A stretch of DNA of 29,976 nucleotides from Acinetobacter bereziniae LMG 1003 = CIP 70.12 (GCF_000368925.1 NZ_KB849756.1:166657-196632), one strand, 5' to 3'; shown: positions 1 to 8,983, counted from the first letter of the stretch. The notes: generated by a model from the sequence alone, not told the origin. Numbers and translations are program-made.

Positions 1-18
1 AAATGTAGCATAGTTTAT

Positions 19-303
19 TTAACTAGCTATAAAGTAATGCTTTTGATTACTTTTATCAGTAACTTCGATGGCAAAATCACTCACTTCTATACCTTCATCA
101 CTGGCAGCGAAACTGGCTAAAGCGGCACTCCCAATTTGTCCAACAAGCGCTGAACCCACCGCTATTGCACCTGTAGCCGTTTGCATATTCACATTTAAGT
201 TTTGCATGGTTTCACTGGTCAGTAAGTCTGTGACTTCACCTTCAACAATAAACAGTCTTTCTGCCAATTCATCAATGATTTTGTCTGTTTTTTTTAAGCT
301 CAT
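19..303 (-). CDS. truncated second copy of T6SS immunity N-terminus
   Basis: This 94-aa protein repeats the first 91 residues of the upstream immunity candidate (83 of 91 residues identical by eye), then ends after three unrelated residues (IAS). It contains the same hydrophobic stretch at about residues 43-66 but lacks the two strong membrane helices and the soluble C-terminus of the longer copy. Its ATG overlaps the stop of the longer gene as ATGA, so the two are probably translated together. No separate promoter is apparent. It may be a degenerate duplicate, a partial or orphan immunity protein, or the start of a longer array continuing outside the window. The reading frame is intact, so I call it a gene and not a pseudogene, but function is uncertain. 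Confidence 0.65.
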   Translation of the reverse strand: MSLKKTDKIIDELAERLFIVEGEVTDLLTSETMQNLNVNMQTATGAIAVGSALVGQIGSAALASFAASDEGIEVSDFAIEVTDKSNQKHYFIAS

Positions 304-1127
304 TTTTTTCCATATTTTTCTTCGTCATATTGTTTGGCTAAATCAATACGGTAGGTATAATCTTTCCAACGCTCATGGATAAAATCTTTATCTTTATTTT
401 TCCAACTCAAATCATTGAGAGCATAATGTTGTAAATCCATTCGACTAGGTTTATTAAATCCTAATTTTTTTAATATTGCTTCTAATTCTATACTTTGACC
501 ATCAAAGCTAGCACCTACTCGCCAACCAATGAATATAAAAACTAATATAAATGAAAAAGAAATGATTTGAATACCAATATTATTAATTAACATTTGCTTT
601 ATTGAATTTGTTATAAAAAAATCAAAAAGCAAAGCAAAAATTACTACAATGATACTAATGGCTCCAAATAATTTCATTACAAAAACTCTATAGCGAATCC
701 TTCCTTTAACAACCTCTTGCCCAGTCCATGTATAATTGTTCTGTTGATCAATAACAGCTACTGCACGAGCATATTTATTTTGTCCCGAAAGTGGTTCTGC
801 AATGACTTTAACCATATCGTCTTTTTTAAATATGACCACTGGGAAACACCCTTTAAAGTAATGCTTTTGATTACTGCTATCAGTGATTTCTATAGCAAAA
901 TCACTTACCTCTATCCCTTCATCACTGGCAGCGAAACTGGCTAAAGCGGCACTCCCAATTTGTCCGACCAGTGCTGAACCCACCGCGATTGCACCTGTAG
1001 CTGTTTGCTTACTGGCATTTAAGTTTTGCATAGTTTCGCTGGTCAGCAAGTCTGTGACTTTTCCTTCAACAATAAATAGTCTGTCAGACAATTCGTCAAT
1101 GATTTTGTCTGTTTTTTTTAAACTCAT
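31..1127. repeat. direct repeat pair, 273 nt each, 824 nt apart
   Basis: Positions 31-303 and 855-1127 align end to end without an indel and are highly similar at nucleotide level. Differences are mostly single-base and many are synonymous. The repeat starts exactly at the ATG of both immunity copies and stops after codon 91, so it is a duplicated gene 5' part. The sequence between the copies is the rest of the longer immunity gene. Confidence 0.85.
300..1127 (-). CDS. T6SS immunity protein candidate, membrane-anchored
   Basis: This 275-aa protein lies directly after the VasX-like effector gene (16-nt gap), the usual place for the cognate immunity gene. A hydrophobic Gly/Ala-rich stretch lies at about residues 43-66. 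Two strong membrane helices follow at about 152-173 and 183-204, then a charged soluble C-terminal tail. A multi-helix inner-membrane immunity protein is what is known for VasX (TsiV2 protects from the membrane side), so the architecture fits a pore-forming toxin, but I see no specific family motif. The start is taken at the ATG giving MSLKKTDK, because the duplicate downstream begins at exactly the same codon. An upstream in-frame TTG at 1151 overlaps the effector stop and has no advantage. Role is inferred from position and topology. Confidence 0.7.
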   Translation of the reverse strand: MSLKKTDKIIDELSDRLFIVEGKVTDLLTSETMQNLNASKQTATGAIAVGSALVGQIGSAALASFAASDEGIEVSDFAIEITDSSNQKHYFKGCFPVVIFKKDDMVKVIAEPLSGQNKYARAVAVIDQQNNYTWTGQEVVKGRIRYRVFVMKLFGAISIIVVIFALLFDFFITNSIKQMLINNIGIQIISFSFILVFIFIGWRVGASFDGQSIELEAILKKLGFNKPSRMDLQHYALNDLSWKNKDKDFIHERWKDYTYRIDLAKQYDEEKYGKK

Positions 1128-1143
1128 ATTATAACTACTCTTA

Positions 1144-4005
1144 TTAAGCAAATAAGGTTTGAAAATCTTCGATTTCTTGCTGTTCGGACATCAGTTGATT
1201 GGTTTTTAAAGTTCTAAAAGTAGAATATTCACACCATCGCTGAAGCTTTTTTGCCTCCATATATATTAAAAAGGCGACTTCGACTAAAGTTAAAATTAAC
1301 CCTACACCACTAGCCCATGAAATACCACGTAATAAAACATTACGGACTATTTCTCGAGTAAGCTTTTTAACACTATATTTAGCCATAGTTTCACCAAAAA
1401 CTTTTGCGCCCAATCTTTGAATAGTTGGGCTTCCCCCAACACGAGCCAGATAATTCATCAATGGTCCAATATAAGTCAATGCCGCCAATAATCCAAATAT
1501 TGTTCCACTAGCTCCTGCTAATCCTCTAGTATAGTAAAGGAACATTAATGACTTATTCACTGAATCTACTTTAGTTTCATAATTTTGAGCTTTAAATAAA
1601 TCTAAAGCACAAGTAATACTTCCAGCAATAGCACTCAAACTCCCTGCTGCCCATTTGATACCCGCTCTTTGAATATTTGCTGCGCCTCGTGTAGCTGCTG
1701 CGCCTGCACCACCATAGCTAGTTTGAGTTGCAACTTCACGCACTCCTTTTGCCAAACCATAGAATATATCCAAAGCAAAAGCCATCAACGCAGATACAGA
1801 TGCCACCAAAGCTGCAATTTGTACATTATCCTTATATTTTCCAGAGCTAAGCATATGCGTTAAATTAATCGCCTCTAAAAATACCAGAATGCCTGATGCG
1901 CGTACCTGATGATAATTGTTGGTATGGTTCGCCATACCTTTACTACCCGTTTTTTCAATTTCTTCTAAAGTTAATGCCACTTGTTGCTTTTTTACCATCG
2001 CATCATCGATCAATACATCCAAAGAACGCATTGTTGCTTCCTTTGTATTTTTTGAAAGCTGACCACCGACTCTTTCACCAAGTTCAGGACTAAGTTTGAT
2101 ATTTCCAGAGTTTAATTTTTCAGGGTTTATATTATGTACAACTTGATCAAATCTTAGTTTTCCTGCCAACTCACCCATCTGAGCAAACAACAGTTTTTGC
2201 GAAATTGCAGCGACAAATCGACTTTCAGCAGTTGACCCCATACCTGCCCGAAATACAACACGGGCAAAGTTAGAAACATACAGCATGACCTTTTTTTCGA
2301 CTTTAGAGAATGCAATATTGCCTTTATTTTTGTCGATCCCCTGATTTCTTGCCCATTCATCCCATGCAGAATCGGTTTTCTTTAAAAAGTCGATTGTACC
2401 TTTCATGGCTTTTATACCCACAGCGGTCAAATCTGTTGCAGCTTTTTTCAGTTCTTCATGCTTGGCTTTGGCTTCTAACTGATTACTATACAAACCACGT
2501 ATAAATAAATTTTTACGCTCATAATCTGGCTTTTTAACCCAGTCATCCAACTGTCTTGCACCTGCTTCAGCACCTTCCATTCCAAATAGCATGGTCGCTA
2601 CATGCGCTTTAAAAGCACATCCACTCTGTAAATCCTTTTGATCATAGGCATCTAAAGCATCCAATAAACTTTCAGAAACCACCCAATTTAAATGTTCTTG
2701 AGCACGTTGATTGGCAACCTTTAAAGCTGTGTCATATTTTTGAGCTACTTCCTGCTTAAACGCTTCAATTTCTTTATAGTTTAAATTATCGAGTAGAACT
2801 TTGCGGTCAGTTTGGTAATTGGCTTCCCCAACTTCTTCACCGTGACCCGCCCGTTTTTTCATGGTACGTTCATGTTCTTCGATCAACAATTTTTTGCTTT
2901 GTTCAAGTTGCTCAATTTCTGCTGTATTATTCCATTTCCTCGCATAGATAAGTCGTTGCTCAATCGCATTTAAATTGCTTTTATATCTTATTTCAATGGC
3001 GGGTGCTGTTTGTTCATGAATTTCATTTTCACGCTGTACGGTTTTTTCCTTATTTTTAAGCAATGAACCTTCTATGCTTTCCACGCGTTGCACGGAGTCC
3101 AGTTTACGCTGATTGGTGACACCATATTTATCTTTTGCTTCTAAATAGTCATCTACAGGGACATAAGCTTCATTTCGATATTCATTTAATTTTATCGTGA
3201 TTCCAACGGGGTCATATAACACAACAGCTGAAAAAGCTTTCGGCTTTTCAGTGAATTTCGTCACGAGCTGCTTCCAACGATCAGTACCAAATGAAAAAGG
3301 CTGGCTGATACCACCCTTTAAGGTCGTGTTGTTTAAACAATGTTGCTGTTGAGACGTTCCTTTCGCCCATGCTGCAACATCCACAGACTGCCATTTACCT
3401 GAACTGACATATTCATCCGCTTTGGCTTGATATTCCTCTCTTTTTTTATCAGTCATGGGCGCATGGGTATAAATCAAATACGCTTTTTCTGCCAAATTTG
3501 TTGCAATATATTCTACTGTGACAAATGAAGCAAATACCGCATGTTCATTTCCCTGACAGGCAAACTCAAGTACAGATACGGGTGCAGGTTTATCCAATGG
3601 GAAGGATGACAAATACCCCTTTGGCGTCACGATGTAGCCACTCCATTCATAACCTTTTTTTCTTTTGATCATGGCGTACACATAACCAGAATCGATCATT
3701 TCAGTTGTATATTGTGAATACGACAAGGCAACGTTTTTTACATTTTTTCCAAGCTGAGAATTAAGCTGAGGTGCTTTATCTCGAGTAACAGTGTAACGCA
3801 AAGGCAAAATCTGTAATCCTAATTTACGGCAAAAATTACATTGATCTTTACTGCCTTTTGCATCAGAAGTCTGTTGATTGACTTGTATTGCAGCATTCGC
3901 TGCTTTGGTAATCGCATTTGGTGCAGCCAAAATCTCATCTTGCTGTCTACGTTGTTCTGCTTTTTTATTTTCTTTTCTTGCGAAAGCTTCTTTATCACCA
4001 CCCAT
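1144..4005 (-). CDS. VasX-like T6SS effector (probable membrane-disrupting toxin)
   Basis: This 953-aa protein is encoded behind vgrG and a DUF4123 gene, the classic position of a T6SS cargo toxin. After a charged 50-residue leader, a CxxC pair (Cys56, Cys59) is followed by GLQILPLRY. That arrangement is typical of the N-terminal region of VasX-type effectors. A long charged, helical, coiled-coil-prone middle follows (about 300-600). The last third carries several hydrophobic segments (around LVASVSALMAFALDIF, GTIFGLLAALTYI, GVGLILTLVEVAFLIY), as in colicin-like pore formers such as VasX of Vibrio cholerae. No PAAR domain is seen. The start is set at MGGDKEAF because AAGGAG lies 6 nt before that ATG. 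The longer frame beginning MNKENN would contain this ribosome site inside its coding part. The toxin activity is inferred, not shown. Confidence 0.8.
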   Translation of the reverse strand: MGGDKEAFARKENKKAEQRRQQDEILAAPNAITKAANAAIQVNQQTSDAKGSKDQCNFCRKLGLQILPLRYTVTRDKAPQLNSQLGKNVKNVALSYSQYTTEMIDSGYVYAMIKRKKGYEWSGYIVTPKGYLSSFPLDKPAPVSVLEFACQGNEHAVFASFVTVEYIATNLAEKAYLIYTHAPMTDKKREEYQAKADEYVSSGKWQSVDVAAWAKGTSQQQHCLNNTTLKGGISQPFSFGTDRWKQLVTKFTEKPKAFSAVVLYDPVGITIKLNEYRNEAYVPVDDYLEAKDKYGVTNQRKLDSVQRVESIEGSLLKNKEKTVQRENEIHEQTAPAIEIRYKSNLNAIEQRLIYARKWNNTAEIEQLEQSKKLLIEEHERTMKKRAGHGEEVGEANYQTDRKVLLDNLNYKEIEAFKQEVAQKYDTALKVANQRAQEHLNWVVSESLLDALDAYDQKDLQSGCAFKAHVATMLFGMEGAEAGARQLDDWVKKPDYERKNLFIRGLYSNQLEAKAKHEELKKAATDLTAVGIKAMKGTIDFLKKTDSAWDEWARNQGIDKNKGNIAFSKVEKKVMLYVSNFARVVFRAGMGSTAESRFVAAISQKLLFAQMGELAGKLRFDQVVHNINPEKLNSGNIKLSPELGERVGGQLSKNTKEATMRSLDVLIDDAMVKKQQVALTLEEIEKTGSKGMANHTNNYHQVRASGILVFLEAINLTHMLSSGKYKDNVQIAALVASVSALMAFALDIFYGLAKGVREVATQTSYGGAGAAATRGAANIQRAGIKWAAGSLSAIAGSITCALDLFKAQNYETKVDSVNKSLMFLYYTRGLAGASGTIFGLLAALTYIGPLMNYLARVGGSPTIQRLGAKVFGETMAKYSVKKLTREIVRNVLLRGISWASGVGLILTLVEVAFLIYMEAKKLQRWCEYSTFRTLKTNQLMSEQQEIEDFQTLFA

Positions 4006-4015
4006 ATTATTCTCC

Positions 4016-4963
4016 TTATTCAAATATTTCTGTTTTAATCAATGCCCAATCGTCTTCAGCGATAAAATTCATCGCTTCGGTAAAATTATAATTTTCAGGT
4101 TCAATATTCCAATACTGTTTAAGCACATTTACAACATGAGGATGTTGTATAAAGCCTTGCCCTAATAGCTCCGCATATAAACCATAACTTAGCAAATCAA
4201 TATATTTTTTAATATAATATTGCTCATGAGCTTGATATAAGTTTTTTAGAATCTTTTGAGGATCTAAATCATGACTGTCGATCTGTTCTAATTCATGTGC
4301 TTTCCTAAAAACAGTATTACTGATTTCAATTAAATCCAGTTGTAGAGATTGTTGCACATTAATTTTGTTGATCGCTTTAAGTTGTAATTTTTTCTGATCT
4401 ATATTTTCCCAATGGTAGTACCCCGTCGGGTGAATAAAATGCCACTGGATAAAATTTGCCAATAAACTATTTAACTGCAATTCGTTGAATATTTGATCTA
4501 AATAAATCATCACACGAGGGTCGTACCAACGAAATAAAATTTTGGACTCTATATCTTGCAATACCAATGTCGTTTTAAATCTTCGATTTAATTCATCATT
4601 TTCATATTGAGAAGCCCCAAAACCGTGAACCAAGTACCGATCATTTGCAATATCAAAATGCTTGAGTAAGTGTTCAGCCAGCTCAAATCCAATGTCTTTC
4701 AATATCTTTTCATCTGATATTTCAATAAAAAACAGACTGGTATCTTTATATCCATTCCCCTTAGCTAGCGGAATATAAATAATCTGATCTACTCTCAAGT
4801 TATTTTTTAGATCATCAAAGATATCTGGTGCTAAAGTCTCATCAAGCAATACCAGTAATCGACCATGCTGAAAGAACACTGTCTGCATTTTTTGATAAAT
4901 CGTTTCCACTGAATTATTTTCAGGCAAAATGCTTGTCTGTTCTAGGTAATGCTCAGCCATCAT
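4016..4963 (-). CDS. DUF4123 T6SS effector adaptor/chaperone (Tap/TEC-like)
   Basis: This is a 315-aa cytosolic protein. Near its N-terminus, RLLVLLDETLAPDIFDDL matches the characteristic start of DUF4123 proteins, in which a LLD motif is followed by a helix. Family members bind a specific effector and load it onto the tip of the adjacent VgrG. Its gene sits between vgrG and the effector, which fits that role. The start is the first ATG of an ATG-ATG pair: it overlaps the vgrG stop as ATGA and is preceded by AAAGGTGAT. The frame extends further upstream (to 5017), but that part lies within vgrG and is not expected to be translated. Its stop is 10 nt before the effector start. Confidence 0.85.
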   Translation of the reverse strand: MMAEHYLEQTSILPENNSVETIYQKMQTVFFQHGRLLVLLDETLAPDIFDDLKNNLRVDQIIYIPLAKGNGYKDTSLFFIEISDEKILKDIGFELAEHLLKHFDIANDRYLVHGFGASQYENDELNRRFKTTLVLQDIESKILFRWYDPRVMIYLDQIFNELQLNSLLANFIQWHFIHPTGYYHWENIDQKKLQLKAINKINVQQSLQLDLIEISNTVFRKAHELEQIDSHDLDPQKILKNLYQAHEQYYIKKYIDLLSYGLYAELLGQGFIQHPHVVNVLKQYWNIEPENYNFTEAMNFIAEDDWALIKTEIFE

Positions 4964-7584
4964 AAGATCACCTTTGCTGATCCATTTTGAGCGGCATGTC
5001 CTTGTTTTGCTGAGCAATCAGGCAAATCTAAACTAGGTGGATTTATCGAAGCGGACGATGTAAGTTTCTGCTGTCCAGACTTTACTTCAAACAAACCACC
5101 TGTGGTTGCAAACACCCCCGAACCATTGAGCTTTAATTCAGTGCCATCACTGATCAATTTAATTTCTTTTGGACTAATGATATAAATCGTATCTTCTGTC
5201 GAAATGATTTGAATGCCTTTACGTGCGATTAGATCTGCTGCATCACCTTGTGCCTGAATCTCAATTTTACCTTTTCCTGCAAATAGCCTTGCACCTTCCT
5301 GTGCTGCAAACAGACTGATTTTAGCACTTGCATGTGCAATCAAAGATTTCTGCGTACTGAGATTCATGCTTTCGCCTGCTTGCTGGCTGATTTGCCCATC
5401 TGCTGAAAGATGAACGTCGCTATTGGTCAACATAGCTATAGAATTCGGTGAAGTTAACATCATCACTGCGGATTTAAATGCATCTGCCTTTTTCGGATCT
5501 TGTTCAGTCAAAGTTTCGATAAAACCTTTGATATTTTCTAAAACCTCTAAAGGATCAGTTTGTTGATGCTTGGCAACTTCACTTAGTGCTTTTGTGTTGT
5601 TGAGACTCGATTCAAGTTGTGACTGCGTTTCAGAGACATCAAGATGATTGCCTGATGCTGAATCCTGAGCATAAGTACTCAGCAATAAACCTTGCCCTGC
5701 ACGTACCGCACCCCATTGATCCGTTCTTAGCTCAAAGCCTTCTCCTCGACCTTCGCTGCTATCTGTCTCTTTTGGATGACTGAGGTTGCCAAGATTGAGT
5801 TGAGTTGCGCCATGACTGCTGTGTAACTGACTGCTGATCTGATTGGTGGTATCATCAAATCTCAGTTGGTTATAGCCACTAACCTGATATTCCTTACTTT
5901 TAATCCCTGCCAACTTCTTGGTATCGGGTAACTTGCCTTTGTCATCAAACTTGGTTGGATAACGGTATCCTTCATGAATACGTCCCACCACAAAAGGTCT
6001 GTCAATATCCCCCGCAAAGAAGTCAACTATGACCAACTCTCCAATACGCGGTAAGAAGCGTGCTCCATAGCCCTCGCCTGCCCAAGGAGTGAGTACATCG
6101 ACCCAAGCTGAGTCGGTATCATTGTCGTTCGCGCCTGCGCCACCATCGTGACTGTGGTCTTCATTGCGAGTAAATAAAAATCGAACTTTGATACGTCCCC
6201 ATTCATCGACATGAATTTCTTCTCCACTTGGACCAACCACTCTCGCTCGCATTGGATGGGCTGCGGGTCTTTGAGTTAAGGGATTATATTCAGGAACAAC
6301 TGTAATATTACGTCGTTGTAGAATGAGCTGATTGGCTTGGCGTTCTTCGCTATTGTTTGTGGTGATATTGCTGATTTGCCAATGGCTTTGTTTTAACAAA
6401 GTGTCGACTTGATTGCTCAGATCTTTGGGTAAATTATTTTGGTGATAAAAGGTTTTGGAGATGATCAGAAATTGCCGATCGGCAGAATCTTTTTGATCGA
6501 TTTGAGGATGCCCTTTTAGCTCAAAGTGATAACCCACCTGCGCATCTCGTACCGTTGAAGTTGCGATAAATTGTTTGGCTTGGGCATCGTAGTAATTGCT
6601 GAGGTTTTGGTTAAAACGTTCAACCTGACTGTTGCCCGATGGCGTTACACCATCTTCTCCATTTAAGTCTTGAGTCCATGCAGGGCTAAAGTGCCATACT
6701 TGTTCTAAGCCTAGACTGGCGTTATCGTACTGGTCACTGTGCTGATATTTGCTTTGTACATTGCCCGCACCTTCTTCGGTTTCAAGAATATCGGCTTGCC
6801 AACGGTGGATATGCACAGACGTCGGTTGAAGGGAGCGTTGTCCTGTAAAATTGATAATCGAATCGCTAGTCTCTATAGATGAACTTCGATGAAAGCGGAT
6901 CGTGCGTCGTTCTAAACTTTCGTATTGAGTATTGTCATCAATCAATCGAAGCTTTTGAGGCTGGATGGGTTCATTAAAATGAGACACTTTAAGCTGTGCT
7001 TCATCAATTAAACTGGTCACGCCTTCCGATGCTAGAAGCCTTTGAATAAGATCTATATCTCGTTCATTATTCTGCATAATGAAGGGTCGAATATCGTAAT
7101 CTTTAGTTAGACCGCTTTTATCCAAAGTCAAACTTGAAGCAAACAGTGGAGATCTTTCTCGCCATTCATTAAATATAACTTCGACTACCTGTAAAGCAGA
7201 CATATTCATAAATACGCGCGAGTTTCTACGCTGTTTCCATAGTGCGGTTGGATCTTCAACCGTGAGGCGATAAATCGTCAAAGCACCATCAGAGGCACCC
7301 ACCTCAGCTTTGGTGACAATTCCTGAAATACGATTGAGTTCGGAGCGATCATTGACCACATCAATGGCTACACGACAGCCAATAAAGCGTTTTAATGCAA
7401 TATCGTTCAGCGTAGATAGACAAATCAGTTGTAAGTTCATCCCATCATTGATGGCATGTATCCCATCAACGCGTTGTAAAAATACTAGTTGATTAAGTTC
7501 AGTATTTGAAAAAGACGCATGGATAGCACGTTTTTGAGCAGTAAGACCTAATTTTTCCAAAGCAAAATAAATATTATTAAACAT
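4960..7584 (-). CDS. vgrG: T6SS tip protein VgrG
   Basis: This 874-aa spike protein forms the trimeric tip of the T6SS tube and carries the downstream effector. The N-terminal half has the gp27-like fold sequence (QKRAIHASFSN, FLQRVDGIH, then RDIDLIQRLLASEGV). The central gp5/OB-like segment is clear: VDEWGRIKVRFLF, then SAWVDVLTPWAGEGYGARFLPRIGELVIVDFFAGDIDRP. A DUF2345-type beta-helix extension follows to the C-terminus (repeats such as LSADGQISQQAGESMNLS and IEIQAQGDAADLIARKGIQII). No enzymatic C-terminal domain is evident, so it is probably a carrier and not an evolved VgrG. No clear Shine-Dalgarno sequence precedes the ATG at 7584, which is odd for the first gene of an operon. The stop overlaps the DUF4123 start. 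Confidence 0.95.
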   Translation of the reverse strand: MFNNIYFALEKLGLTAQKRAIHASFSNTELNQLVFLQRVDGIHAINDGMNLQLICLSTLNDIALKRFIGCRVAIDVVNDRSELNRISGIVTKAEVGASDGALTIYRLTVEDPTALWKQRRNSRVFMNMSALQVVEVIFNEWRERSPLFASSLTLDKSGLTKDYDIRPFIMQNNERDIDLIQRLLASEGVTSLIDEAQLKVSHFNEPIQPQKLRLIDDNTQYESLERRTIRFHRSSSIETSDSIINFTGQRSLQPTSVHIHRWQADILETEEGAGNVQSKYQHSDQYDNASLGLEQVWHFSPAWTQDLNGEDGVTPSGNSQVERFNQNLSNYYDAQAKQFIATSTVRDAQVGYHFELKGHPQIDQKDSADRQFLIISKTFYHQNNLPKDLSNQVDTLLKQSHWQISNITTNNSEERQANQLILQRRNITVVPEYNPLTQRPAAHPMRARVVGPSGEEIHVDEWGRIKVRFLFTRNEDHSHDGGAGANDNDTDSAWVDVLTPWAGEGYGARFLPRIGELVIVDFFAGDIDRPFVVGRIHEGYRYPTKFDDKGKLPDTKKLAGIKSKEYQVSGYNQLRFDDTTNQISSQLHSSHGATQLNLGNLSHPKETDSSEGRGEGFELRTDQWGAVRAGQGLLLSTYAQDSASGNHLDVSETQSQLESSLNNTKALSEVAKHQQTDPLEVLENIKGFIETLTEQDPKKADAFKSAVMMLTSPNSIAMLTNSDVHLSADGQISQQAGESMNLSTQKSLIAHASAKISLFAAQEGARLFAGKGKIEIQAQGDAADLIARKGIQIISTEDTIYIISPKEIKLISDGTELKLNGSGVFATTGGLFEVKSGQQKLTSSASINPPSLDLPDCSAKQGHAAQNGSAKVIL

Positions 7585-7670
7585 GATTAATTGTATAGTT
7601 GTTCTAAATTAAACACATTCTACAAAAAAGATCATATTTTGTCCATGTTTAATTTTATCTACATAATTCA

Positions 7671-8129
7671 TTATGTTTCATTTCCTTTCAATAGTTTTCT
7701 CCGATACATTACCGCCCCCATAGTTAAATTAAATTTTTCGCATAATTCTTTTATAGAAAGTGTATTTAATTCCTGTTTAGGCGTTCTTACCCAATTTAGA
7801 AGAGGAACTCGTTTTTTTTCACCTAATAATTCTTTTAAATAAGAACAAGCAGTTAAAATTTCTTGGTCAGTTTTATTGAGTCCTATCGCAATCTCTTTGA
7901 TTGAATACTGTATACTCATATTTTTTTGAAGACCCAATGCACATCTAAATCTAGTGATTATTTTAATTAGCAATCCGAGTAATTTCATTGATTTAGCCAA
8001 ATCATATTTCTTTAAAAACTCAGCCAAACCATCGGTCAAAATGAAAATATATTGACTCTTTGCAATTCGCTCATACATCGAACCTTTGTAGATCATAATC
8101 CCAGCTTGTGTATTTCGCTCTTCATACAC
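7671..8129 (-). CDS. unknown small protein with possible C-terminal HTH
   Basis: This 152-aa product is not recognised. The first half has hydrophobic patches (SQYIFILTDGLAEFL and MKLLGLLIKIITRF). The last 30 residues, LSIKELCEKFNLTMGAVMYRRKLL, read like a helix-turn-helix with a recognition helix, and an earlier SIKEIAIGLNKTDQEILTACSYLKELL could be a second one. It may therefore be a DNA-binding or replication-related protein. The start is uncertain: GTG at 8129 has AAGGTG about 11 nt upstream, while an ATG giving MYERIAKSQ has AAAGG 4 nt upstream. It is co-oriented with vgrG with an 86-nt gap, but a shared transcript is not shown. Codon use is very AT-rich. Confidence 0.55.
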   Translation of the reverse strand: MYEERNTQAGIMIYKGSMYERIAKSQYIFILTDGLAEFLKKYDLAKSMKLLGLLIKIITRFRCALGLQKNMSIQYSIKEIAIGLNKTDQEILTACSYLKELLGEKKRVPLLNWVRTPKQELNTLSIKELCEKFNLTMGAVMYRRKLLKGNET

Positions 8130-8446
8130 ATCCCACTCTTCACCTTACCAATCTTTAATTGTCTTTATTGGATAAATTTTATATCTTTGAACCATAAGCA
8201 TAAACATTTTTTATCAAATTCTTCTTAATACTCAAAGAGCTTTATTTAATTTCAATCACAAATAAAAATTATATTTATTAAACTAATTTAAATAAAATAT
8301 TTCCAAAGCTGTAATTGCTCAATAACAAGTCGTTCAAAGCTAAAGATACAAATCGTGAATAAATCTACTGATATAGTGAGATTGACAGGTATAAATTGGA
8401 CACTTACCATCATGACCAATCTTAGATCAGCAGTATTGGTTTTGTT
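8130..8446. other. AT-rich intergenic region with promoter for the lytic transglycosylase
   Basis: This 317-nt stretch separates the divergent unknown gene and the transglycosylase gene. It is very AT-rich with no convincing coding frame. The only strong element seen is the sigma-70-like promoter at 8382-8410. Nothing else stands out. Confidence 0.6.
8382..8410 (+). promoter_or_regulatory. sigma-70-like promoter before transglycosylase
   Basis: A perfect -35 box TTGACA (8382-8387) is followed 17 nt later by TACCAT (8405-8410), which matches TATAAT at 4 of 6 positions. Transcription would start near 8417, about 30 nt before the TTG start codon. An alternative -10, TATAAA at 8390, has no good -35. 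Confidence 0.55.
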
Positions 8447-8983
8447 TTGAATCTTCAGTATCAATTAAAAATAATTTCTATCATTTGTGTGACACTTGCA
8501 ATTACGGCGTGTTCGTCTTTAGGCGGTGGTTCTGTGCAAAAGCGTGCAGCTAAACTTTCTACAGGTATACAAAAGGCTTATTCAGTTTCTCCTGATATTG
8601 CAAATCGAGTCTCACCTTTTATTGTACAAAGTGCAGATCTATATGATGTTGATCCTTTACTGATTGCAGCTACAATTCGCCAAGAATCCAGTTATCGTAG
8701 CTATGTGACTTCACCTTCTGGAGCGGTTGGCTTAACTCAGGTCATGCCACGTTATTGGCAACAAGCTTGCCCGGGCGATCTATTTGATGAATATACCAAT
8801 GTACGCTGCGGAACCATGATCTTAGCGAAATATAACCAATCTGCAGGAAGTTGGAAAAAAGCTTTAGGTTATTACAATGTGGGTCCTACAAATTATGAAT
8901 CAAATCGTAAAATGAAACGCCAAGGTAAGAGATATGCCAAACAAGTGAAACAGCACGAAAAACAGTTAAAATCTTCGTTATAA
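8447..8983 (+). CDS. lipoprotein lytic transglycosylase, SLT domain
   Basis: This 178-aa enzyme is predicted to cleave the MurNAc-GlcNAc bond of peptidoglycan, forming the 1,6-anhydro product, from the periplasmic face of a membrane. The first 22 residues form a lipoprotein signal (basic Lys8, hydrophobic core, lipobox ITAC with Cys22). The SLT domain follows: IRQESSYRS with the catalytic Glu80, then GLTQVMP, and YNVGP near the end, where most family members have YNAGP. A short basic tail closes the protein. The start must be TTG at 8447, because an in-frame stop lies at 8423 and no ATG occurs before the lipobox. Its Shine-Dalgarno is poor. It is a small, single-domain member of the family, monocistronic with its own promoter. 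Confidence 0.88.
   Translation: MNLQYQLKIISIICVTLAITACSSLGGGSVQKRAAKLSTGIQKAYSVSPDIANRVSPFIVQSADLYDVDPLLIAATIRQESSYRSYVTSPSGAVGLTQVMPRYWQQACPGDLFDEYTNVRCGTMILAKYNQSAGSWKKALGYYNVGPTNYESNRKMKRQGKRYAKQVKQHEKQLKSSL

Noticed and set aside
883..1134. Plus-strand open frame of 83 codons opposite the immunity gene, and its counterpart at 68-382
   Set aside because: Both are antisense shadows of the duplicated immunity coding region, with no ribosome site. Their similarity only reflects the repeat.
4964..5017. Extended N-terminus of the DUF4123 protein
   Set aside because: It lies within the vgrG 3' end. The ATGA overlap and the AAAGGTGAT site support the start at 4963.
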